Assembly: GCF_022747945.1 (NCBI RefSeq)
Contig: NZ_JALDST010000001.1
Span: 3,410,001-3,474,000, forward strand
Source of the DNA: Micromonospora sp. R77
GTDB lineage: Bacteria; Actinomycetota; Actinomycetes; Mycobacteriales; Micromonosporaceae
Reading direction: 5' to 3'
Length of the DNA: 64,000 nt
Position numbers and translations under genes: made by a program. Below are positions 1 to 9,182 of this stretch, one piece after another; the first letter of the stretch is position 1, and each line of letters opens with the position of its first letter. The notes below the pieces were generated by a model. It was not told where the DNA came from. It saw nothing but the letters and a program-made list of their open reading frames with translations, and made no database searches.

Positions 1-946
1 GCACGTCCCAGGCCAGGTCCTTGGGATTGCCCTCGAACCGGAGGCTGCGTTGTCCGATGCCCTCCACCAGGGCCATCTGCGGGTACTCGCCGGCGACCTC
101 CTCCAGGGCATGCGCGATTTCCGGCTCTCTGAGCCGGAAGGCGCGCCCTGGGCCACCCGGCTCATTGGTGAGACGGGCCAGGGCGATGGAACCACTCTGC
201 AGAGGCTCGCTGCGTGCCGCGTAGTCCAGGCATGCGTAGGCGACCAGGGCCGGCGGCAGTGAGGTGCGGGCGTTGCTGGTGAAGTGCCAGCGGCTCGCTG
301 CGTTGTTGCGGCCGAACCCGGTGGGCTCCAGTAGCCCGAGTTCCCGGAAGGGGGAATCGAGCAGGTCCTCGAAACTTCCGCCCGAACCCGCGGTGGGTTC
401 ACGCCGGCGTGCGTACATCTTCGTGAGGCAGTCCGCGTCCTTGGTTACGGATGCCTCTACCGGGGGCTCCCAGCCAGCCAACCGTACGTGTCGCAGCGTG
501 GTCTCGGTGAGCTCGCTTGTGGTGAATCGGGACGTCGACTGGGCGTGGAAGGCCACCCACCAGGTGGGAGTGTGGCAGGGTTTTGCCAGTAGCCACCAGT
601 GCAGCAGCCACAGACTCGCAGTGTCCTCAAGGTAGGGGTCGGCGCCGTTCTCGTCGAGCAGCCATTTCGCCTCCCAGGTCGGTGAGGCGACGTTCGCCCG
701 AGACGTGGGGTCCTTTGGGTACTCGATGGTGAGTTTGAAGGCGTACGACCAAAACCGGATTGCATTGACCATGTTCTTACCCACGCCGAGTTTCACCGTC
801 GCGTTCTCGCGCAGAAACACGTCACTGCCGATGTTGGGGTCAGTCAAGGCGCTGTACGCCTTATGCAACCAGCCGAACCGGGGGTGGAAGGTCTCATGGC
901 GGGAGAACGACGGCTCGGCGACGTCCTTGAGCTTGGTTTCAAGCAT
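1..946 (-). CDS. DUF4007 family protein, C-terminus beyond window
   Basis: Partial gene: 315 codons from an ATG at 946 run off the left edge with no stop. The N-terminus shows the DUF4007 signature, RHETFHPRFGWL at residues 16-27 and KLGVGKNMVNAIRFW at 52-66. DUF4007 proteins are known as neighbours of DNA phosphorothioation (Dnd-type) genes; their biochemical role is not established. The ATG overlaps the stop of the upstream cysteine desulfurase gene by 8 bases, so the two are probably translationally coupled in one operon. The next gene to the left would be expected to encode the PAPS-reductase-like DndC, which is absent from this window. The family call is firm; any function is inferred from context. 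Confidence 0.85.
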   Translation of the reverse strand, partial: MLETKLKDVAEPSFSRHETFHPRFGWLHKAYSALTDPNIGSDVFLRENATVKLGVGKNMVNAIRFWSYAFKLTIEYPKDPTSRANVASPTWEAKWLLDENGADPYLEDTASLWLLHWWLLAKPCHTPTWWVAFHAQSTSRFTTSELTETTLRHVRLAGWEPPVEASVTKDADCLTKMYARRREPTAGSGGSFEDLLDSPFRELGLLEPTGFGRNNAASRWHFTSNARTSLPPALVAYACLDYAARSEPLQSGSIALARLTNEPGGPGRAFRLREPEIAHALEEVAGEYPQMALVEGIGQRSLRFEGNPKDLAWDV

Positions 947-2147
947 CGTGTCTCCGCGGTCCTTCCTGCCCCTGGGCGGTTCCAGAGGCAGACGTGGTGG
1001 TGTTTGGGTACAGGGCAGCGTGAACCCGGCGCTCAGCGTCGATCACGTGGCGAATGGCGCTATCAATGTCATCGGCGGTAGTGGCGTAGCCCAGAGAGAA
1101 GCGGATAGTACATTCGGCTTCATCCCGGCTCAGGCCCATGGCCAGCAGGACCCGGCTCGGCTCCATAGCGCCGGCCGCGCAGGCGCTGCCCTCGGACGCG
1201 GCTATGGCGGGCATGGCGGCGAGCATCGCGTCGGCCGGCAGGCCGTCGAAGGTCAGACTCGATACGCCGGGTAGCCGCCGGTCGGGATGACCGTTGCGGC
1301 GGGTGCCGGGTAGGGCGGTCATGACAGCGGTCTCGAAGCGGTCCCGCAGCAACCGGATACGCGAGGCCTCTTGATCGAGGCAACGGGCGGCAGCTTCAGC
1401 AGCGGCACCCAGGCCGACGATGCCGGGCACATTCAGGGTTCCCGGCCTCCGTCCGCGCTCATGACCGCCGCCGTACGCCAGCGGCCGGATCGCCATCGGT
1501 GTGCCCCGCCGCACGAACAGCGCTCCGACGCCCTGAGGAGCCCCGAACTTGTGGCCTGACAGCGACAGAGAGTCAAGGTCCAATCTGCGAAGATCGATGG
1601 GCAGTCGACCCACTAGCTGTGTCGCGTCGGAGTGCACCAACGCGCCGGCTTCGTGTGACAGCTTCACGACGAGTTCCAGGTCGTTCAGGACTCCGGTCTC
1701 ATTGTTAGCGGCCATGATCGATACCAGCGCGGGTTTCGCCGCCAGTGCTTCTTCTAGTTCATCGAGACACAGCGTGCCGTCGGGGTAGACACCGATCGTG
1801 TGAACCGTGCCGTCGAGAGTCGCTGCGGCCTCACTCACCGCCGGGTGTTCTACGGCGCTAATCACTAGACTGCGGCCAGGTGCCGCGGCGGACCGGATGG
1901 CTAGATTGTTGGCCTCTGTCGCACCGGATGTGAAGATCAACTCGTTTGCGGCGCAGCCCAACAGTGCCGCTACCCGGGCGCGCGCCTGTTCAACAGCGGC
2001 GGCAGCTTCCCTGCCGGGGGCATGAGCGCTCGATGCGTTGCCCACCGATCTGAGGGCCTCCGCCGTCGCGTGTAGCGCTTCGGGGCGGATTGGGGCGGTG
2101 GCGTTGTAGTCAAGGTAAACGATGGGACCAGTGCCTGTGCGGCCCAT
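939..2147 (-). CDS. Cysteine desulfurase, DndA/IscS-like
   Basis: 402-residue PLP enzyme that would take sulfur from cysteine as a persulfide and pass it to an acceptor, here most likely the phosphorothioation machinery. Visible are the N-terminal YLDYNATAP motif, NNETG, HSDATQ, the PLP lysine in SLSGHKFGAPQG (about residue 200) and the active-site cysteine in SEGSACAAG (about residue 323). Length fits the family. The ATG at 2147 was chosen because GGGAGGAGG lies just upstream; a longer frame reaches 2237 but adds no family sequence. It lies in the same operon direction as DndD and DUF4007, but a 574-base gap separates it from the gene upstream, so it may have its own promoter. A housekeeping IscS role cannot be excluded, but the DUF4007 overlap argues for Dnd. 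Confidence 0.92.
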   Translation of the reverse strand: MGRTGTGPIVYLDYNATAPIRPEALHATAEALRSVGNASSAHAPGREAAAAVEQARARVAALLGCAANELIFTSGATEANNLAIRSAAAPGRSLVISAVEHPAVSEAAATLDGTVHTIGVYPDGTLCLDELEEALAAKPALVSIMAANNETGVLNDLELVVKLSHEAGALVHSDATQLVGRLPIDLRRLDLDSLSLSGHKFGAPQGVGALFVRRGTPMAIRPLAYGGGHERGRRPGTLNVPGIVGLGAAAEAAARCLDQEASRIRLLRDRFETAVMTALPGTRRNGHPDRRLPGVSSLTFDGLPADAMLAAMPAIAASEGSACAAGAMEPSRVLLAMGLSRDEAECTIRFSLGYATTADDIDSAIRHVIDAERRVHAALYPNTTTSASGTAQGQEGPRRHDA

Positions 2148-2721
2148 CCTCCTCCCTTCGTTTTGCACCCACCCTATGGGCTGGTGGCAGTCGGCAGAAC
2201 CTCGACACGCCCCACCAGCCGTGATCATGGATGGCAAGGCTACCGCATGAGGGTTCCCGTCCGCTCTACGCCGGCCACGTCGTTACGCCGTCGACTAGAG
2301 AATGCCAACCATCGCGTTGGCGCAGTCGGGCGCCCGCTCATGTCGATGTCGTAGGCGTCCGTCTCATGATCCACGCGGCTAGGGACTTCGAGGCGGAGCG
2401 CGCGGCGGATGTCGTTCAGGCAACCGCACTGCTGCACTGCTGCGGGCAACGTGACGCTGCGTACCCTCTTCGCCGTTGTCCCCTCGCCCACCACACTCGT
2501 ATGCCGACTCAACGCCCTAGCCGGTCGACCGGACATCTCCGGCGCGACGAGCAGGCCGATGGCTCGCAATCACTGCCCTGCTCGCAAGGCGCTCGGTAGC
2601 ACCGGACTCCGGCGGGCGACGCGAGGCTAGGTTGAGCTCGACCCTCGCCATGCCGGCACCCGGAAGGGCCATGGTGGGGTCGAGTGACGTAGCGGCTCCC
2701 TGATGGCTGCGGTCCACGTAA
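2148..2721. other. Gene-free stretch inside the Dnd-like operon
   Basis: About 570 bases between the 136-residue gene and the cysteine desulfurase gene. The only long frame, on the minus strand at 2240-2569, has no recognisable family sequence and no convincing ribosome binding site. The stretch probably holds a promoter for the desulfurase-DUF4007 pair; no clear -10/-35 boxes were assigned. Confidence 0.5.
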
Positions 2722-3132
2722 CTAGAGCGTCGCGGGGTCCAAGTAGTTCATGAGGGTCAGCGTAGGCTCGTTCTGCCCAGTCAACGTATCGACGAGAAGC
2801 TCGAGTCCATAGTTCGCGTGCTCGGTGGCCAGTTGTATGACATCGCGCGGTCGAGTCAAGATGTCCTCACCGCGGAGGCCGAGCGCAATCAATTCCAGAT
2901 GGACAATCCGCCAGGGGTCGCTGCTGAGGATCGTTCCGTCCATGAACTTGGTGCGCCTGTCAGGCAGGGGCCGCGTCTGATTGTGCCGGACGCCTAGGCA
3001 GAACGCGATCCACCATGCGTCGACTTGCCGTTGGAATGGCTGTCCTGTCCCAACATACTCACGGATGACCCGGTGCTCGTCCTCCGGCATGAATAGGTCG
3101 ATGGCTGCGTACCGATTGTTGATCTCTACCAT
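2722..3132 (-). CDS. Dnd-associated protein of unknown function, 136 aa
   Basis: Small protein rich in charged and aromatic residues, with no signal peptide or membrane segment. Its start codon overlaps the stop of the DndD-like gene (ATG at 3132), so it is almost certainly co-translated with it. It sits where classical clusters carry DndE, but I do not see DndE sequence. Motifs such as FMPEDEHRVIREY near the N-terminus and ILSSDPWRIVHLELIALG in the middle suggest a compact helical protein. It may belong to one of the small Dnd-system-associated families; this is a guess from position and size. No catalytic motif is apparent. Confidence 0.75.
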   Translation of the reverse strand: MVEINNRYAAIDLFMPEDEHRVIREYVGTGQPFQRQVDAWWIAFCLGVRHNQTRPLPDRRTKFMDGTILSSDPWRIVHLELIALGLRGEDILTRPRDVIQLATEHANYGLELLVDTLTGQNEPTLTLMNYLDPATL

Positions 3133-5285
3133 CAGACAGTGACCTCAATATCCTGAAAAGCCAGTCCGTGTGCGTTGTCGATGTGACGGGCGCAGATGCG
3201 GCATGACTGCTCGTGGGTGCAGGCGCACGCACGCACCTCGGCCTGTTCGCTGTCCTCGCCTAGCCAGTCGTACACGAGGTCCGTAGGGTAGTCCTTGCTG
3301 CATGAGATCGTGGTGAAAGCCCCGGCGTGCTGTTGCAACAGGTCGCCAACCTCCATGATTTCGGAACGGGTCAGCAGGAGGATGACCTGGTATGGCGGTT
3401 CGTCGCCGGTCGGTGGGTGGGTGATGGTGTTCACCATCCGCTGCTTCACTCCTCCGGACACCATGCCCAAGGGCGTATCGATCAGACGTGGCGCCGTGAT
3501 GGCTGCCACCTCCATGAGCGACCAGATGAACGCTAACGTGAGAGCACGTTGCGAAGCGCCGTTGAGTTCATAGTCGGTGTCAAGATTCGTGCCGTTCTGG
3601 CTCTCGACCACGATGTCGAACTTGTCGGTGATGGATACACCCTTGAAAACCCCGAGATGGGCGTCCGGCTCTGCTCCGACAATTGACAGGAAGATCTCCT
3701 GAAGGCGCGTCGAGACCTTTTTTACGTACTCGTCCTCCAGGCGTCGTTGCACCCGTTCGGCAAGTTCGCGTAGTTCCTCGGCTACGTCACGCTTGATAAT
3801 GAGGTCTTGGTTCGCCCGGTTTTTCTGCGTGACTTTAGACAGCTCCTGTTCGCGCTCCTCGAGCTGCCGCTCGTACTGGGCGATGCGCTCGGCGATGCGG
3901 CCTAGTTCGAGGACACCGGCGGCGATCTTCTTACCGACAGCGGCGAGCTCATCGGTCAGTGTTCGCACCCGCGCGTCATCGATGCGGCTGCGCTTCGATT
4001 CTGCCTGCTTCAGCTCGACATCAGCTCGGTTAAGGTCATCGCGGGCTGCGGTGTAGTCGGCCAACGTTGCTTGACGCTTGGCCGCGAAGGCGTCGACGTC
4101 AGCGGCAGCGAGATCGAAGGCGGCCGCACTGTACCTCAGCTCAGTCAACCGTTGGGCCATGTCTGAGTGCTCGCGTTGCTCTTCAAGCAGTTGGACAACG
4201 TGGTCCCGCAACGCGGTACCCGGATGCAGGTCAGACCCGCAGATGCACTCCTCTTCTTCGAGCCGATCTTGAAGCACCTTCAGGGACGTGTTCGGGATGA
4301 CGCGCCGGTCGGCGAGCTCCTCGAGCTTCGCTTGCCCGTTTGCCAGGCCAGCTGCGGTGAACGCTCGCGACAAGGGTTGCCCCTTGAACGCGGATTTCAT
4401 GTCGGCCAAGGCTGCGTCCTCCCGGGCACGACAAGCCTGTATGCGGCCCTTAAGCGTACTGATCTGAGCGTTCAACTCGTCGAGGTCGCCTATACCGCGC
4501 AGCTGTGCGAGTTCCCGTTCCCACTCGTGCTGCTGGGTCTCCATTGACTTCTTGCGGCCTTCGGTCGCGGTACGAAGCTGCTCTTGCTCGGTTATCTGCT
4601 GCCGGAGCGCCTCGCACTGCTCCTCGAGTTCCTCGGCGTCCTTGCCGCTCTCCGCCGACACTCGCCGCTTCAGCCCGCCATGGACATTTTTGAGGTCGCC
4701 TACGGCGGTCGTCAGTTGATCGATACCGAGAAGTTCCCGGATTGCCTGATGTACCTTTGCCTGCCGCTCGTGGGAGTACACCCGCCCCGAGATGAACTTC
4801 TGGATGTCGTCACCATTGGTAAAAAACAGCTCCGACAATCGCAGTGGGACGAGTCGTTCGACCCACGCTTCCGCCGCCGGCACCAACTTGTCGCCCTCTG
4901 GGGTGAGCCTGGCGAGCGTGAGCGAATCTTGGCTGCGCCGCGGGGGACCCTCTACCTGAGGCGTCTCCAGCACCATGCGGCGCAACCGAAATTCACTGTT
5001 CGTGCCCATGTCGTCGGTGTGGCTAAAGACGATCTCAACCTCCACCGCCACAGGCGAGCCTGCACGACAAAAGGTTGAGGTGAGCCGAGGGGCCTCGATG
5101 TTGGCGACCTTCGTCAGCCCTGCCATGCCGTAGAGGCCCCACAGCATCGCGTATAGCAAGCTGGTCTTACCGGATCCGTTCTCACCGCGGATGACCGTCA
5201 GCGGCCGCTCTGGATCCACCGAGAAGTGGATCGTCACATCACGCAGCAGCTTGAAGCGAGAGATGTGCACCGACTTGATCATCAT
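3132..5285 (-). CDS. DndD-like SMC/Rad50-type ATPase
   Basis: 717-residue coiled-coil ABC ATPase of the Rad50/SbcC/DndD type. Walker A is GENGSGKT at residues 34-41. Long charged coiled-coil arms surround a short Cys hinge, CICG at 347-350, resembling a zinc hook but with CxC instead of CxxC. The signature region with LNGASQRALTLAF falls near 570-585 and the Walker B region LIDTPLG near 600. DndD supplies ATPase activity for phosphorothioate modification and may open the DNA. An extra C-terminal tail holds a cluster of cysteines (CACTHEQSCRICARH), a likely zinc site. The gene overlaps both neighbours by 4 and 1 bases. A general Rad50-like repair ATPase is the alternative, but the neighbours favour DndD. 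Confidence 0.85.
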   Translation of the reverse strand: MMIKSVHISRFKLLRDVTIHFSVDPERPLTVIRGENGSGKTSLLYAMLWGLYGMAGLTKVANIEAPRLTSTFCRAGSPVAVEVEIVFSHTDDMGTNSEFRLRRMVLETPQVEGPPRRSQDSLTLARLTPEGDKLVPAAEAWVERLVPLRLSELFFTNGDDIQKFISGRVYSHERQAKVHQAIRELLGIDQLTTAVGDLKNVHGGLKRRVSAESGKDAEELEEQCEALRQQITEQEQLRTATEGRKKSMETQQHEWERELAQLRGIGDLDELNAQISTLKGRIQACRAREDAALADMKSAFKGQPLSRAFTAAGLANGQAKLEELADRRVIPNTSLKVLQDRLEEEECICGSDLHPGTALRDHVVQLLEEQREHSDMAQRLTELRYSAAAFDLAAADVDAFAAKRQATLADYTAARDDLNRADVELKQAESKRSRIDDARVRTLTDELAAVGKKIAAGVLELGRIAERIAQYERQLEEREQELSKVTQKNRANQDLIIKRDVAEELRELAERVQRRLEDEYVKKVSTRLQEIFLSIVGAEPDAHLGVFKGVSITDKFDIVVESQNGTNLDTDYELNGASQRALTLAFIWSLMEVAAITAPRLIDTPLGMVSGGVKQRMVNTITHPPTGDEPPYQVILLLTRSEIMEVGDLLQQHAGAFTTISCSKDYPTDLVYDWLGEDSEQAEVRACACTHEQSCRICARHIDNAHGLAFQDIEVTV

Positions 5286-5500
5286 GAGCTTGCTCCCCCA
5301 CGCGAGGTGACGGCGGATCGACCGAGAGCGTGGACAATCTTGGCGACTTCGTCACGACGCTGGTTCGTATGTGCTATCGACTGCTTAACAACAACCTCGT
5401 CGAGAGCCTTGACCAGTGCTGCCCGGAATCCGGGATACCTTTCGGGGATTGCAAGTACTTCCTGCTCGGCGACATCGTGAATCCGGGGGGTGACTGCCAT
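5282..5500 (-). CDS. 72-aa protein between helicase and DndD
   Basis: Very small acidic-to-basic helical protein starting at ATG 5500, with AGAGGT upstream and only 13 bases after the helicase stop. Its stop overlaps the DndD start as ATGA. The same frame extends to 5686, but that part overlaps the helicase C-terminus and is of shadow composition, so the short start is preferred. No family recognised; the position suggests an accessory subunit or adaptor of the modification/restriction complex. Confidence 0.65.
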   Translation of the reverse strand: MAVTPRIHDVAEQEVLAIPERYPGFRAALVKALDEVVVKQSIAHTNQRRDEVAKIVHALGRSAVTSRGGASS

Positions 5501-5513
5501 TCTGACCTCTGCT

Positions 5514-7649
5514 CTAGACGCTGCGTTCGAGCCTGCTGATGATTGTTCGGGGGCCGTCGGGGTCGTACTCGTTCTCCGCTGCGCCGGCGAACTCTCGAGC
5601 CCGGGCAAGCTCGCCCGCAAGAATGGCGCGGCCTTCGTTGGTGTCGTCGCTGGGCGGCAGGACGATGAAGTCGTGCAATATGGCATGGGATTTACCGACC
5701 GCCCGTCGTAGGATCCTGCCTCGACGCTGGACCCATTCCCGGCGTACTGTGCTCGATGCCAACAGGTACGCGGTGTCGGTCTCCGGCAGGTCGATTCCCT
5801 CGTCGAGAACCTTCATGGCGGTCAGTGCCTGGTACTCGCCGCGGCCGAATGCCTCCAGATACTGCTCAGATCCGCGCCGGCCGGTCTCCGCACTGGTGAA
5901 TTCGTGGAACCGGATCCCGAGCCGCCGAAGCAGGGCGTTGGCCTCGTCGAGCTGCTTGGTGCCGCCTAGCACCTGTTGCTTGGCGGAGGCGTAGATCAGG
6001 GTGCGAGCTACCTCACGGACGCCGGTCTCCACGAGGAGCGCTTCTAGCGCAACGATCTTGGCGGAGGCTTGCTCCAAAACGGCGCGGCGCTTACGCAGCA
6101 GGTGTTCGATCTGATCCTCCAGACCGTCGACCGAGCCGTCGTCCTGTCTGTTGAATCCTTTACGCCGCAACTGTCGGCTCAAGTCGACATAGACGGCGAA
6201 CTCGTCGGCGGTGAGTCTGACCTCGTGCAAATAGTACCGGTACGGCGTTAGACATCCGACCTCAATCGCATCAGCAAGCGTGAACTCGTATATCGGCGGC
6301 CCGAAGTAGTTGAACAGCTCGGCGCTCCCGGCTTCGTCGTACTGCCGCGATGGCGTCGCGGATAGGCCGAGCCGGACGTCGAAGCGGTGTGGCGCCACCC
6401 GCAGAAACGTTGGGGCACCTAGATTGTGCACTTCGTCGCCGATTAGCATTGTCAAGACCCGTTGCGGCAGTGCTTCGATGCTCTCGCGGAGGCCTTCATC
6501 ACGAACAAACAGCTGCTGGGTGCACAGCACCACTGTCGTATAGGTGGCTTCCGTGGTCAGACTGGCTTTCAGCTCTTCAAGCCAGACGCGTCGCTTCGGT
6601 ATGGTCAGCGCGCTCGGTACGGCAGGTTCGATACCGAAGCGCCGCACTACCTCGATCCATTGACGCATCAGCGGCGCGGTCGGCACGATGATGACTATCA
6701 GCATCGGCCCGGTATGACGGTCCTGTTCGTTCGCCGCGGCGATCAACGACGTTTGGGTCTTGCCTCCCCCTGTAGCAATGGCCAGGATCCCCCGTGAGCC
6801 TGCGCCGATGAAGGTCCGCACGGCGACACCTTGATGCCGGTACAGCCCTGTCTCCCATTCGACGTCGTCGGGTACGACCAGTACGCGAGGAGGGTGTGTC
6901 ACCACGCCCGGCGGTAGGGCGGGCTCGAGCCCGCGCATGTGGTCGGCCTGCCAGGCTCGCCAGAAGTCGTCGATAGTGGGTACGGAACGCTTGGCGCCAC
7001 GTCGGTCAAGCATTCGCAGGCCGTCGGTGACGTCGATGGACAGCACGTGCGGATTCTCGTTGTTCCAGTCCCGCTCCCAGCCGCGGAGCAGCTTTGTCAC
7101 CCTGGTCTCGGCCGCCGGACCGTCCGCCCATGGCCGGTCGACTGTCATTTGCTCACCGTTGACCAGCAAGCCGCGAGCGGTTGCGTTGCCCGAACCATGC
7201 ACGGCAAGCCAGTCGGTCCCGCCGCGTAGCAGCCACTTCTTCTTGTGGTACTGGCCCCGAGCCATCAGCGCGAAACGTACCGTGAGCCGGCCGGTGGCGA
7301 TCAGATAGGCGAGGCAGTCGAGCGTGTGCTGCACGAGGGCCGACGCCGACACGACCGCGTCGGCGAGCAGCCGCTGCTCGATATCGTGTATCACCTGCTC
7401 AGGCTGCTTGGTACCTCGCTCAAGAGCCTCACGGTCCGCATCGTCGATTTCGGGACTGATGAGAAGGCTGAGATGACGGCCAGAGTGAGCCAGGAAGTCG
7501 GCGAGCCCGGGCGCGATCTGAGCGAAGCAGCGCGAGCTGAAGAACCCTGCCCCGATGCGAGCCTCATCGGCTGCGGCCATCGCCGGAATCAGGACCTCTC
7601 CGACAAGGTCATCGTCGGGAATCTGGTAAAGAGGGTCGACCTTGATCAT
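5514..7649 (-). CDS. Dnd-system restriction helicase with HKD-nuclease-like N-terminus
   Basis: 711-residue superfamily 2 helicase. The N-terminal part (about 1-180) looks like a phospholipase-D/HKD nuclease half: YHKKKWLL followed by GSGNAT near residues 136-155. The helicase core shows Walker A ATGGGKT (about 293), DEVH as motif II (about 403), LSATPSR (about 431), LIYASAK, and the arginine finger region VQRRGRILRR (about 643). Such helicases are known beside dnd genes as phosphorothioation-linked restriction enzymes. Here the likely role is cutting DNA that lacks the modification. The start at 7649 (MIKVDPLYQIPDDDL) was chosen because sequence further upstream is of poor coding quality. 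First gene of the operon. Confidence 0.87.
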   Translation of the reverse strand: MIKVDPLYQIPDDDLVGEVLIPAMAAADEARIGAGFFSSRCFAQIAPGLADFLAHSGRHLSLLISPEIDDADREALERGTKQPEQVIHDIEQRLLADAVVSASALVQHTLDCLAYLIATGRLTVRFALMARGQYHKKKWLLRGGTDWLAVHGSGNATARGLLVNGEQMTVDRPWADGPAAETRVTKLLRGWERDWNNENPHVLSIDVTDGLRMLDRRGAKRSVPTIDDFWRAWQADHMRGLEPALPPGVVTHPPRVLVVPDDVEWETGLYRHQGVAVRTFIGAGSRGILAIATGGGKTQTSLIAAANEQDRHTGPMLIVIIVPTAPLMRQWIEVVRRFGIEPAVPSALTIPKRRVWLEELKASLTTEATYTTVVLCTQQLFVRDEGLRESIEALPQRVLTMLIGDEVHNLGAPTFLRVAPHRFDVRLGLSATPSRQYDEAGSAELFNYFGPPIYEFTLADAIEVGCLTPYRYYLHEVRLTADEFAVYVDLSRQLRRKGFNRQDDGSVDGLEDQIEHLLRKRRAVLEQASAKIVALEALLVETGVREVARTLIYASAKQQVLGGTKQLDEANALLRRLGIRFHEFTSAETGRRGSEQYLEAFGRGEYQALTAMKVLDEGIDLPETDTAYLLASSTVRREWVQRRGRILRRAVGKSHAILHDFIVLPPSDDTNEGRAILAGELARAREFAGAAENEYDPDGPRTIISRLERSV

Positions 7650-7966
7650 CGCCGCGACAAGAGGCGAGTTCAACCGGCGCCTCCATCCTGTCCTCGCTGA
7701 CCGTCCCGGGCCTTCCTTCGACCACCAAGCCGGGCCCTCTCGACCACTGATCTCGGCGTTCCTAAGTCTACGGACAAACCTCGTCGAAGTCTCGATGGTG
7801 CAGCGGTCGCCTGGCGACGACCACGAACGGGCAGTCTTTGACTGTCGACTCCGGCCGACAGCAGGGCAGGTTAACCCTGCCTCCGTGCCGGCAGTAGGTT
7901 GTAACCGGGGGAGGGTAACGACCCATTGCCTGAGCAGAAGGTGCACCAGACCGCCTCTCGGCCTGC
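7650..7966. other. Promoter-containing gap upstream of the Dnd-like operon
   Basis: About 320 bases between the prepilin peptidase stop and the helicase start, both minus strand. No supported gene. Composition changes here from lower to very high G+C, which is consistent with the edge of an acquired island. It presumably holds the promoter for the defence operon; boxes are not assigned. Confidence 0.45.
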
Positions 7967-8701
7967 TCATGACGGGGCGAGCAGAAGCACAGCGAGGGCA
8001 CCGGCCACGAGGTACGGCCCGAAGGCCATGCTGCCCTCAACCCGGCCGACCAGGCGGATGAGCGCGGCAGGCGCGGCAAGCAGGTACGGCAGGACCGCGC
8101 CGAGGAGCACTGCGTCCCAGCCGAGCGTGCCGAGGGCGGCGCCGAGTAGGGCGGCGAGCCGAAGGTCGCCGAGTCCCATGCCGCTGCCGGCGATGAGGGC
8201 GAGCAGCAGGTATCCGCCGCCGAGCACCGCACCGGCCGCCGCAGCGCTGGCTAGCCGCCGCCCGTCAGCGGTGATGGCCGCCTCTGTGGCGAGGATGGCG
8301 AAGACCGCTGCTGCCGCGGCGGCGATGACAGGAGTGGGCAGGCGGCGCGCGGCGATGTCGACGGCCGCGAGCAGTGCCCCGCTGTAGAGAACGACCAGCC
8401 ATATCGCCAAGGTCGCGAGGCGGGGTGGCTCTGCAGACCGTAGGCGCAATTCGATGCCGACCGAGGCGACCGCGAGGCTGGCGCTACCGACCAGCCACCC
8501 AGGCACGCGCATCCACCGCCAGCTTGCAAGCCGTTCCCGGCTTCCCCGGAACGTGCCCTCTGTCGATCCCGTGGTGATGCTGCCACACGGGCTGGCTGGC
8601 ACCGCTAGCAGCCGCGCGGCCCGTGGTAGAGCTGCGCCCGCCAGCGCACCGGTGAGCCCGACACTGGCGAGCACGACGGCCACGTCAATGTGACTCACCA
8701 C
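7967..8701 (-). CDS. Prepilin peptidase, A24 family
   Basis: 244-residue polytopic membrane protein. It carries the two aspartate motifs of type IV prepilin peptidases: AAVDIAARRLP (first Asp) and GSGMGLGDLRLAAL (GxGD, second Asp). Most of the chain is alanine/leucine-rich membrane helices. It would cut the leader of the Flp-type pilin and TadE-like pseudopilins encoded from 9824 onward. It lies apart from and opposite to that operon, with two regulators between. The N-terminal methylase domain of larger PilD proteins is absent, as is usual for TadV/CpaA-type enzymes. Confidence 0.9.
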   Translation of the reverse strand: MVSHIDVAVVLASVGLTGALAGAALPRAARLLAVPASPCGSITTGSTEGTFRGSRERLASWRWMRVPGWLVGSASLAVASVGIELRLRSAEPPRLATLAIWLVVLYSGALLAAVDIAARRLPTPVIAAAAAAVFAILATEAAITADGRRLASAAAAGAVLGGGYLLLALIAGSGMGLGDLRLAALLGAALGTLGWDAVLLGAVLPYLLAAPAALIRLVGRVEGSMAFGPYLVAGALAVLLLAPS

Positions 8702-8729
8702 GACTGAGCCCGTGCCTCCTCGGCGCCAC

Positions 8730-9080
8730 TCAGGCGCGGTCGCGGTTGTGGACCGAGGACTGGTTGGTCTCGTCGCCGTAGGTGTCGAGCCACTGCCCCA
8801 GGTCGGCCATGAATGACATGAGCACAGGCAGTAGTTCCTCGCCGGCTTCGGTCAGGGCGTAGCGGCTGCCCTCGGGGCCCTCGACGTGGCCGACGAGGCC
8901 GTGCTCCTGCAGCCGCCGCAGAGCCTCGTTCAGCGATTTCGAGCTGGGCGCAGGGCTGATGGTGTGCAGCAGATCGGTGAAGCGCATGGGCTGCCCCTGC
9001 TGCAGCGCGGTCAGGATCTCCAGGGACCACCGGTGTCCGCACAGCCGGACAGCGTCGTAGACGCGTTGAAAGGAATGCAC
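8730..9080 (-). CDS. HxlR-type winged-helix regulator
   Basis: 116 residues with the HxlR pattern: a cysteine near the N-terminus in RLCGHRWSLEILTAL, then FTDLLHTISPAPSSKSLNEAL as helix-turn-helix and a wing ending in YALTEAGEELLPVL. These are DNA-binding dimers that usually control a nearby gene and sense small molecules or redox state through the N-terminal cysteine. It is read with the prepilin peptidase 28 bases downstream, so it may control that gene or the divergent Tad operon. The target is not shown by the sequence. Confidence 0.85.
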   Translation of the reverse strand: MHSFQRVYDAVRLCGHRWSLEILTALQQGQPMRFTDLLHTISPAPSSKSLNEALRRLQEHGLVGHVEGPEGSRYALTEAGEELLPVLMSFMADLGQWLDTYGDETNQSSVHNRDRA

Positions 9081-9182
9081 CGCCTTCCCTCCCCGTCAAG
9101 GTCGGCTACCCCGAAGAGTGTAAGGGCAGCACTGCGCAGCGTGAATAGTAAAATTCACGACCTCCGAAGGATGAGGTGCTGG

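Noticed and set aside
2240..2569. 109-codon minus-strand frame in the gap before the desulfurase gene
   Set aside because: No family sequence, no good ribosome binding site and shadow-like composition.
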